From: Desulfobacterales bacterium C00003106
Lineage (GTDB): Bacteria > Desulfobacterota > Desulfobacteria > Desulfobacterales > C00003106
Assembly: GCA_001751015.1 (NCBI GenBank)
Contig: MAXM01000195.1
Span: forward strand, 1 to 5,155
DNA: 5,155 nucleotides
Direction of reading: 5' to 3'
Of this stretch, positions 1-4,598 are shown piece by piece; the first letter of the stretch is position 1, and each line of letters starts with the position of its first letter. The position numbers were made by a program, and so were the translations under genes. A model generated the notes under the pieces. The model did not search any database. It worked only from the letters and a program-made list of their open reading frames with translations, and was not told the DNA's origin.

Positions 1-47
1 CTTTAAGACCTTCTTGTGTATGCTTTTACGCTCCCTATCCCATGCAG
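1..47 (-). promoter_or_regulatory. tail after porB, possible ribosome binding site of a following gene
   Basis: Reading the minus strand, AAGAAGG lies at 15-9, leaving 8 nt to the window edge. That spacing would suit a start codon just outside the window. There is no hairpin with a T-run between the porB stop and the edge. Both facts are compatible with a co-transcribed fifth gene, but the gene itself is not visible, so this is weak. Confidence 0.25.
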
Positions 48-995
48 TTATGCATTCGCCTTTTTCAGAAGCATCTCGTATTGCTCACTCACGTGGTTTT
101 GGATCTGGGTTACTGTTTTTTCATCGAGGTGCCGAAAGCGTCTTTGCAGCTTAAGATAATCTATGACAGGTTTCGGTTTTTTTATCTCCTTGGATATAAT
201 TGTCTTGCCGTCGATTATCTCATAGAGAGGGAATACATTTGTTTTGACAGCAAGGCGGCTGATAGAGACAGCGCTGTCTCCTTTGCACCCCCAACCGGTG
301 GGACAAGGTGAAAAAATATGAACATAGGCAGGCCCTTTAACCATAGAGGCCTTCTTGACCTTGTTCATGAGATCGAGATGGTAAGCAACCGTTGCGGTTG
401 CCACATACGGTATGTCATGGGCCGCGCAGATGGCAGGGACATTCTTTTTCCACGTGTACTGGCCGATACTCATCTCCCCGGGAGGCGATGTAGTAGTCAT
501 GGCCCCGTATGGAGTGGAACTGGATCTCTGAACCCCGGTGTTCATGTATGCTTCATTGTCAAAACAAAGATAGACAATATCGTGTCCCCTTTCAAGCGTA
601 CCCGAAAGAGCCTGAATACCGATATCTGCAGTAGCGCCGTCACCGCCCATCGCTACGATATTCACATTGTCTTTGGGAAGTTTGCCCTTGCGCTTCAATG
701 CCTTTCGGCCTGCTTCGATCCCTGACGCCACAGCAGCGGCGTTCTCAAATGCCACATGAATCCATGGAATTCTCCAGGCTGTTTGCGGAAATGATGTTGT
801 TACGATTTCCATACATCCGGTCGCACTTGCCACCATGGTATTGTTTCCAAGGGCCTTCATGGCAAGACGAAGGGCGAGGATCTCCCCGCAACCCTGACAG
901 GCCCTGTGGCCATAGGCCAATGGTTCTACTTCGGGTAATGTTTTTTGGGTGAATGGCTTGAAATTCTTCAGATCTCTGGCTGCGTTAGTAATCAT
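48..995 (-). CDS. porB: 2-oxoacid (probably pyruvate):ferredoxin oxidoreductase, beta subunit
   Basis: This is the thiamine diphosphate-binding subunit of a four-subunit oxidoreductase that converts pyruvate (or a related 2-oxoacid) and CoA to acyl-CoA, CO2 and reduced ferredoxin in the cytoplasm. Seen in the 315-residue product: a CQGCGE motif (C33, C36), C61 in SATGCMEI and C231 in SPCPTGW, the four cysteines expected to hold the proximal 4Fe-4S cluster. The ThDP/Mg signature runs from GDG (118-120) to the DNEAYMNTG stretch around N147. Length is normal for separate beta subunits. The ATG overlaps the alpha stop codon as ATGA, and a GAGGG lies 4 nt upstream, so translation is probably coupled. 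It is the last recognisable gene of the operon and ends in TAA. No cluster or cofactor residue is missing. Family assignment is firm; the exact substrate is inferred. Confidence 0.96.
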   Translation of the reverse strand: MITNAARDLKNFKPFTQKTLPEVEPLAYGHRACQGCGEILALRLAMKALGNNTMVASATGCMEIVTTSFPQTAWRIPWIHVAFENAAAVASGIEAGRKALKRKGKLPKDNVNIVAMGGDGATADIGIQALSGTLERGHDIVYLCFDNEAYMNTGVQRSSSTPYGAMTTTSPPGEMSIGQYTWKKNVPAICAAHDIPYVATATVAYHLDLMNKVKKASMVKGPAYVHIFSPCPTGWGCKGDSAVSISRLAVKTNVFPLYEIIDGKTIISKEIKKPKPVIDYLKLQRRFRHLDEKTVTQIQNHVSEQYEMLLKKANA

Positions 996-2170
996 TTTTC
1001 CCTCACTCCAATCATCTCATAAACAGGGCCTTTCCCCTTTTCCGCATACTTTGAAGCCTTGCTGACGATATCCTCAAACATGTCGACGGTAACGTCACGT
1101 CCCCCAAGGCCTGCCACAAAACCAAATACCTGAGGCCGCACTTCCTGGTCATAGAGAGCTGATCTGACTTCCATGAACACCGGCCCGCCCTGCGATCCAT
1201 AAGATATTGCACGATCAACTACGGCCAGTACGCTTATATTTTTAACGGCCCGCCGGAATTCTTGAAGCGGGAAGGGGCGCCAGAGCCGGAATCTCATCAG
1301 ACCTACCGAAATCCCTTTGTCTCGCATTAGATCGATAGCCGTCATTGCTGTCTCACTGATCGATCCCATAGTCATCAGAACAATTTCCGCCCCTTTGGTC
1401 TTGTAGGTCTCGATCGGTTTGTATTTGCGTCCGTAGACTTCGCCGAACTCCTTCCATGCATCAAGGATAACCTTTTTCGAGGCGGTAATTGCTGTTTCAT
1501 ACTGTTTTTTTGCCTCTGTGTAGACTGCGGGAATCCCAACGCCTCCCATAGTGACAGGCTGCTTTGTATCAAGCCTCATTGTCGGTTCATAAGGTTTCAG
1601 ATACTTTCCTGCCTCGGCCTGTGTCATGAGTTCAATCGGCTCGATCACATGACTGAGTGTAAAACCATCCAGGTTGACCATGACCGGAAGAAGCACATCA
1701 GGATGCTCTGCAACCTTGAAGGCGTGCAGCGTCAGGTCAAACGCCTCCTGGCCGTTTTCAGCAAAGGTCTGAATCCAGCAGCAATCCCGTTCAGACATGA
1801 CATCACTGTGATCATTCCAGATACTGATCGGACCGGACATGGAGCGATTTACCAGAGTCATTACAATCGGCATCCGAAGCGCCGGCGCGATCCAGACTAT
1901 TTCATGCATCAGGGCAAGCCCCTGAGAACTCGTAGCGGTATAGGTGCGTGCGCCTGCGGCTGAAGAACCTATACAGAGACTCATGGCAGAGTGCTCAGAC
2001 TCCACAGGGACAAACTCGGCATCCAGTTTTCCGTCAGCCACAAGCTCCGACAGATGCTCTACAATATGTGTCTGCGGCGTGATGGGATAGGCCGCTATCA
2101 GGTCCACATCAGCAGCCCGAACCGCTTCGCTGACTGCGATGGACACTTCAATTCCTATCTTCTTTCCCAT
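992..2170 (-). CDS. porA: 2-oxoacid (probably pyruvate):ferredoxin oxidoreductase, alpha subunit
   Basis: This is the alpha subunit (392 residues from the chosen start), which supplies the pyrimidine-side ThDP domain and the substrate pocket of the oxidoreductase. Seen: the family hallmark YPITPQT at 28-34; VESEHSAM at 56-63, whose glutamates are typical of ThDP activation; SSQGLALMHE at 81-90; and VNRSMSGP near R109. By family comparison, T31 and R109 line up with the Thr and Arg that contact pyruvate in the Desulfovibrio africanus enzyme. A C-terminal transketolase-like domain begins near residue 260, with RLWRPFP at 295-301. I chose the ATG at 2170 because the mature-type N terminus MGKKIGIEVS begins there, GGAGGA lies 9 nt upstream, and it follows the delta stop by 2 nt. 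An in-frame ATG at 2215 would add 15 atypical residues and overlap delta. The stop overlaps the beta start by 4 nt. SMSGP after R109 differs from the ALxxP-type sequence I expect in typical pyruvate enzymes, so a related 2-oxoacid remains possible. Confidence 0.95.
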   Translation of the reverse strand: MGKKIGIEVSIAVSEAVRAADVDLIAAYPITPQTHIVEHLSELVADGKLDAEFVPVESEHSAMSLCIGSSAAGARTYTATSSQGLALMHEIVWIAPALRMPIVMTLVNRSMSGPISIWNDHSDVMSERDCCWIQTFAENGQEAFDLTLHAFKVAEHPDVLLPVMVNLDGFTLSHVIEPIELMTQAEAGKYLKPYEPTMRLDTKQPVTMGGVGIPAVYTEAKKQYETAITASKKVILDAWKEFGEVYGRKYKPIETYKTKGAEIVLMTMGSISETAMTAIDLMRDKGISVGLMRFRLWRPFPLQEFRRAVKNISVLAVVDRAISYGSQGGPVFMEVRSALYDQEVRPQVFGFVAGLGGRDVTVDMFEDIVSKASKYAEKGKGPVYEMIGVREK

Positions 2171-2185
2171 AACTATTCTTCCTCC
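2171..2185 (-). promoter_or_regulatory. ribosome binding site deciding the porA start
   Basis: GGAGGA at 2185-2180 on the minus strand is 9 nt before the ATG at 2170. It lies inside the last codons of porD (its C-terminal glutamates) and just before the porD TAG. This supports the short porA start over the overlapping ATG at 2215 and suggests translational coupling of delta to alpha. Confidence 0.8.
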
Positions 2186-2472
2186 ATAACCATGGTGATC
2201 ACACCTTTGGGACATTCACTCGCACATATACCGCATCCCTTGCAGTAATCACCATTCCAGTCATAATAACCTTCTTTGCCTGGTGAATATGCCATGTCAG
2301 GGCAGTAGATCCAGCAAAGGCCGCATTTAATGCATTTTTCGTGATCCACGACCGGATGTTGGCTGCGCCAGTCCCCTGTCTTGAGTTGCGCGGAACTGCC
2401 GGGGTCGGTAATAGCCATGCCGAGTTCCAAGTCTCTCCATGCAAGAACTGCATCTACCTTTTTCTTAGCCAA
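2173..2472 (-). CDS. porD: 2-oxoacid:ferredoxin oxidoreductase, delta subunit (2x 4Fe-4S ferredoxin-like)
   Basis: This is the electron-transfer subunit, passing electrons from the beta-subunit cluster to external ferredoxin. The 99-residue product has two complete CxxCxxCxxxCP motifs: C47/C50/C53/C57 and C77/C80/C83/C87. These predict two 4Fe-4S clusters, as usual for PorD. The roughly 40-residue N-terminal extension containing the GDWR segment (33-36) is also typical of the family. The start is TTG, not ATG: AAGGAG sits 8 nt upstream and overlaps the gamma stop codon, and no in-frame ATG occurs before residue 19. The gene lies 12 nt after gamma and 2 nt before alpha. Its last codons (MEEE) double as the Shine-Dalgarno sequence of alpha. 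Family assignment is secure and the TTG start is well supported. Confidence 0.95.
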   Translation of the reverse strand: MAKKKVDAVLAWRDLELGMAITDPGSSAQLKTGDWRSQHPVVDHEKCIKCGLCWIYCPDMAYSPGKEGYYDWNGDYCKGCGICASECPKGVITMVMEEE

Positions 2473-2486
2473 TGTTCCAACTCCTT
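2473..2486 (-). promoter_or_regulatory. ribosome binding site supporting the TTG start of porD
   Basis: AAGGAG at 2486-2481 on the minus strand overlaps the TAA stop of porC and is 8 nt from the TTG at 2472-2470. With no upstream in-frame ATG in the 12 nt gap, this fixes TTG as the likely initiation codon. Confidence 0.8.
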
Positions 2487-3033
2487 ACTCTGTCTTGGGG
2501 GTCTTTGAATGGGCTTCGCGAAGCGCATTCAGGTTCTTTTCCGCTATACGCCCAAAGCGCTTTTGCATCGGTCCTTCTATCGATTCCATCTCAATAACAT
2601 CCGTCGCCTTTATCAATGCGCCAAGCATGGTTGTATTGGTAATGGGAAGACCGAGATTCTGCATTGCAATGCCTGTTGCATCCACTATGGCGAGTTTTGC
2701 CTTGATTCCGAACGTCTTCCTGATCGTGGCCTCATCCTTTGACGTATTGAGAACAACTATACCCTCTTTCTTGAGACCTGCCGTCACGTCCACGATCTGA
2801 AGGATTGTGGGGTCGAGCACAACTACGATGTCAGGGGCATAGACCTGCTCACGTGTCCGAATCGGCTTGTCACTGATTCGTGTAAATGCCATGACAGGAG
2901 CGCCCCTTCGTTCAGGGCCGAAACTTGGAAATGCCTGCGCATACTTTCCTTCATTAATAGCAGAGAGCGCCAATAATTCCGTAGATGTCACCGCACCCTG
3001 GCCGCCGCGTCCGTGAAATCTGATTTCGATCAT
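2485..3033 (-). CDS. porC: 2-oxoacid (probably pyruvate):ferredoxin oxidoreductase, gamma subunit
   Basis: This is the gamma subunit (182 residues; called porG in some genomes), the Rossmann-like domain that in the single-chain enzyme lies near the CoA site. Seen: [12 protein letters not shown] near the N terminus (GRGGQG at 8-13), [13 protein letters not shown] at 35-47, a PD-x-VVVLDP stretch around 67-75, and NTTMLGA at 133-139. All are diagnostic of the family. The ATG at 3033 has AGAAGGA 7 nt upstream and gives the canonical [13 protein letters not shown] start. The frame stays open back to a TTG at 3114, but those 27 codons run into the terminal repeat of the neighbouring palindromic element and resemble nothing in the family. 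It is the first gene of the gamma-delta-alpha-beta operon and ends with a TAA that overlaps the ribosome binding site of delta. In some archaea this subunit is shared between pyruvate and 2-ketoisovalerate enzymes, so it does not fix the substrate. Confidence 0.95.
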
Positions 3034-3047
3034 AAGTCTTTCCTTCT
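3034..3047 (-). promoter_or_regulatory. ribosome binding site deciding the porC start
   Basis: AGAAGGA at 3047-3041 on the minus strand is 7 nt upstream of the ATG at 3033-3031. It supports that start and argues against the in-frame TTG at 3114, which would lie inside the neighbouring repeat element. Confidence 0.8.
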
Positions 3048-3100
3048 TAAAGTCGATAGTGTAAGACCTCAAAAAAGAGATCCTGTATGTTGCAAGCCTA

Positions 3101-3281
3101 AGGAACGGGGACAAAATAACTTCCGCAACTATGCATCACAGCTTCAGGCCACCTTTGCCCGATCTCAAATCCCAAAAGTATCAAAATAGCCTGCTATTCC
3201 TTCAACTTTTGTGATTTGAGATCGAACAAATTTGACCCAAATCTATGCGCCTACTTGGGAACTTATTTCGTCCCCGTTCCT
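3101..3281. repeat. 181 bp palindromic MITE-like / REP-like element
   Basis: The ends are 19 bp inverted repeats: 3101-3119 reads aggaacggggacaaaataa, and the reverse complement of 3263-3281 matches 18 of 19 bases, the one difference being at 3113/3269. Inside is a second 19 bp inverted repeat (3160-3178 with 3206-3224, 18 of 19), and at the tip a small AATAGC/GCTATT hairpin (3185-3198). The arms between the two paired blocks match only weakly, so a transcript would fold into a long interrupted stem. No open reading frame of note lies inside, so any mobility would depend on an enzyme elsewhere. Ends containing GGAACGGGGAC recall repeats I associate with Y1 (IS200-like/RAYT) transposases in anaerobic bacteria; that link is from memory. 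No clear target-site duplication is seen. The element sits in the 5' leader of the por operon. Confidence 0.75.
3160..3224. repeat. nested inner inverted repeat of the palindromic element
   Basis: cgatctcaaatcccaaaag at 3160-3178 pairs with 3206-3224, whose reverse complement is the same except for one base (position 13 of the arm). The 27 bp between the arms contains a further hairpin: AATAGC at 3185-3190 against GCTATT at 3193-3198. These coordinates give the innermost stem-loop of the 181 bp element. Confidence 0.8.
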
Positions 3282-3297
3282 AAACACCTACGATCTT

Positions 3298-3314
3298 TTG
3301 CTACTTCTGTGCCA
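3298..3314 (-). promoter_or_regulatory. candidate sigma-54 (-24/-12) promoter facing the por operon
   Basis: The minus strand reads TGGCACAGAAGTAGCAA. Against the sigma-54 consensus TGGCAC-N5-TTGC it has a perfect -24 block, the required GG-to-GC spacing, and one mismatch in the -12 block (TAGC). It points toward porC. The predicted transcription start is near 3288, just outside the palindromic element, giving a leader of about 255 nt, or about 74 nt if the 181 bp element were absent. No better sigma-70 promoter was found between it and porC. The match is seen in the sequence; its activity is inferred. Confidence 0.45.
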
Positions 3315-3392
3315 ATTTTTAAAATCCTACAACACAAACAGATCGATTGCAAGCAAAATATGTGATAATAATGATCTAATAGGATGTGTCGG

Positions 3393-3414
3393 CCTGACGT
3401 CCCGGGACCTGACG
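3393..3414. promoter_or_regulatory. direct-repeat/palindrome cluster, possible activator site
   Basis: CCTGACG occurs twice, at 3393-3399 and 3408-3414, and the perfect 10 bp palindrome GTCCCGGGAC (3399-3408) lies between. The cluster is about 80-100 bp upstream of the -24 block of the candidate sigma-54 promoter, the usual distance for an enhancer-binding activator. It is short enough to be chance, and no activator family is recognised. Confidence 0.25.
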
Positions 3415-3467
3415 ATGACGCCTGGTGCAGTTATTGATTTCTAATTCGGAGAATATTTCCCCTCTCA

Positions 3468-3486
3468 ATGAGGAAGAATTCCTCAT
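3468..3486 (-). terminator. hairpin at the 3' end of the peptidyl-prolyl isomerase gene, terminator-like but without a T-run
   Basis: A perfect 8 bp stem with a 3 nt loop: atgaggaa at 3468-3475 and ttcctcat at 3479-3486. It begins within the TGA stop codon (3488-3486). On the minus strand no T-run follows it; the T-run (TTTTTT) precedes it, inside the coding sequence. It is therefore not a canonical intrinsic terminator in the gene's direction and may instead protect the mRNA 3' end or act with a factor. Confidence 0.4.
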
Positions 3487-4499
3487 CAAAAAACCTCTAT
3501 CTTCGCCTTCTGCCTAAGTTTCTGCGTATGCAAGGCAATCTCTTTGCGCAAGGCTTCTCTTTGTAGATACTTATTGATGAAATCTTTGACGTCCTCGAGT
3601 GGAACATAGCCGGCCGGCTTTTTGTCGACCGCTCTAATGATGTGATAGCCAAACTGCGTCTCGATTACTTCGCTCACCTGACCCATCTTCAGGGAAAAGG
3701 CAACCTCGTCAAATTTTGGAGGCATGAAACCCCTCTTGATATATCCCAGGTCACCGCCGGTCTGCTTTGTTCGAATACAGTCCGAGTGTTTTTTGGCAAT
3801 CTCGGCGAAGTCCTTTCCTGCAGCAATTCTTCGCCTGAGGTCCTCCACCCTTTGCCTGGCTCTGTCTATGTCTTCCTTGTCGGCATCCTTTGTCACCCTG
3901 ACGAGAATGTGGCTCACCATGACGCTCTCTTTTCTCTTGAAAACCTCTTTTCTTTGGTCGTAAAACCCTCTTGTTTCCTCTTCAGAGACGTGGGAGTCGG
4001 CCAACCCCCGGCTTTTCAGATACTCGTTCATACGAATATCTTTCTTCATGGATATCATCAGGGTCTTGGCAGTCATTCCTCTTGCCTTAAGATATTGTTG
4101 AAATTTTTCCTCAGAGGTTAAATCCGTTTTCATGGATTCCAGTTTTTCCCGGGCTCTCTTGTCAATATCCGGTATAACCACCTTTTGGCTTGCCTGCACG
4201 AAAATCTCTCGGTCGATTATTCTGTTTAAGGCGTTTTTTCTCAGTCTCTTTTCCAGGTCCGGCCGCGTGCCACGCATCCCGTGCCTTCCAAATTTTTGCA
4301 GTTGCTTATCGACCTCACGGGTCACCCGGGTTTCATAGATTGGCTTCCCGTTGACCCTCGCGACGATATTTCCTGAATTGTCATCGAAAGGTCTTGCCTC
4401 ATCACTGCATGTTGCGCTCTGAGGTAAGATAAGAGCCGAAATTAAGGCAAGGCAAAACAGGAAGAATAAAAAATGGTTTGTTGCAATTTTGTTTTGCAT
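3486..4499 (-). CDS. exported SurA/PpiC-type parvulin peptidyl-prolyl cis-trans isomerase
   Basis: This is a periplasmic foldase that isomerises Xaa-Pro bonds and probably chaperones exported or outer-membrane proteins. The 337-residue product begins with a Sec signal peptide: a basic start, a hydrophobic core at about 10-26, and likely signal peptidase I cleavage near QSA/TC. C31 is not in a canonical lipobox. A SurA-like helical N-domain spans about 45-185, then one parvulin domain about 193-292. Active-site positions matching human Pin1 are all present: H197 (SHILV), C241 (SDC), M259 and F263 (GFMPPKF), and H286 (GYHII), with GGDLGY at 248-253. A lysine/arginine-rich C-terminal helix follows and ends KIEVF. 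The start ATG has AAGGG 4 nt upstream, rather close. Only one parvulin domain is present, against two in E. coli SurA, so it is closer to PrsA/PpiC-type proteins. Neighbours do not indicate a specific client. Confidence 0.9.
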   Translation of the reverse strand: MQNKIATNHFLFFLFCLALISALILPQSATCSDEARPFDDNSGNIVARVNGKPIYETRVTREVDKQLQKFGRHGMRGTRPDLEKRLRKNALNRIIDREIFVQASQKVVIPDIDKRAREKLESMKTDLTSEEKFQQYLKARGMTAKTLMISMKKDIRMNEYLKSRGLADSHVSEEETRGFYDQRKEVFKRKESVMVSHILVRVTKDADKEDIDRARQRVEDLRRRIAAGKDFAEIAKKHSDCIRTKQTGGDLGYIKRGFMPPKFDEVAFSLKMGQVSEVIETQFGYHIIRAVDKKPAGYVPLEDVKDFINKYLQREALRKEIALHTQKLRQKAKIEVF

Positions 4500-4528
4500 T
4501 TATCCCTTGCGGAAACCGAGTATTGGAT

Positions 4529-4572
4529 GGAGTGATGGACTAATGACACTGCGGCCGTCATTCCATCACTCC
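4529..4572. repeat. strong hairpin in the spacer upstream of the isomerase gene
   Basis: GGAGTGATGG (4529-4538) pairs perfectly with CCATCACTCC (4563-4572). After a 3 nt bulge (act), AATGAC (4542-4547) pairs with GTCATT (4557-4562), closing a 9 nt loop: 16 bp in all. Neither strand has a T-run directly after it, so a simple intrinsic terminator is not supported. The TATTGGA/TGGAGTGATGGA wording resembles short GGAGT-type intergenic repeats, possibly a dispersed family. It could separate expression of the surface-protein gene from the isomerase gene or act in the 5' leader of the latter. Confidence 0.65.
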
Positions 4573-4598
4573 GTTAATGGTTACAAAAGCATTTTCAT

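Larger units (their letters stand above)
48..3033 (-). other. porCDAB (gamma-delta-alpha-beta) operon
   Basis: Four same-strand genes are packed with gaps of 12 nt and 2 nt and one 4 nt overlap, and each has a recognisable Shine-Dalgarno sequence. The order gamma, delta, alpha, beta is the classical order for heterotetrameric pyruvate and branched-chain 2-oxoacid:ferredoxin oxidoreductases. All expected cofactor ligands are present: three 4Fe-4S clusters plus ThDP. I infer one transcript starting somewhere in 3034-3300. No terminator is visible between the beta stop and the window edge, so the operon may continue beyond position 1. Confidence 0.9.
3284..3485. other. intergenic region between the isomerase gene and the palindromic element
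   Basis: No convincing gene is seen in either strand. The one open frame crossing it (3232-3444, plus strand, 70 codons) begins inside the repeat element, has no clear ribosome binding site and resembles no family I know. The stretch holds the candidate sigma-54 promoter, the CCTGACG/GTCCCGGGAC cluster and, at its upper end, the hairpin that follows the isomerase gene. The AT-rich middle (about 3310-3380) looks like ordinary regulatory DNA. Confidence 0.6.

Noticed and set aside
318..725. Plus-strand open frame of 135 codons opposite porB
   Set aside because: It is a shadow of a clearly functional gene on the other strand, with no family-like motif.
2171..2215. Extension of the alpha subunit to an ATG at 2215
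   Set aside because: It would overlap delta by more than 40 bases and add 15 atypical residues; GGAGGA is placed for the ATG at 2170.
3034..3114. Extension of the gamma subunit to an in-frame TTG at 3114
   Set aside because: The added 27 residues do not match the family and begin inside the terminal repeat, whereas the ATG at 3033 has a good ribosome binding site and gives the canonical N terminus.
3060..3119. Sigma-70 promoter formed from the repeat end (TTGTCC) and downstream DNA
   Set aside because: The -35-like TTGTCC has only a very poor -10 (AACATA or CATACA) at usable spacing, so it is not better than chance.
3101..3281. CRISPR array
   Set aside because: The repeats are inverted and nested, not direct and regularly spaced, and no cas gene is nearby.
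3097..3289. CCTA as a target-site duplication of the palindromic element
   Set aside because: CCTA occurs near both sides (3097-3100 and 3286-3289), but the right copy is not adjacent to the element end, so it does not define a duplication.
3232..3444. 70-codon plus-strand open frame across the intergenic region
   Set aside because: It begins within the palindromic element, has no clear ribosome binding site, resembles no family, and runs through the promoter-like region.
3642..4121. Plus-strand open frame of 159 codons opposite the isomerase gene
   Set aside because: The minus-strand frame encodes an intact parvulin domain with catalytic residues; the plus-strand product has no recognisable domain.
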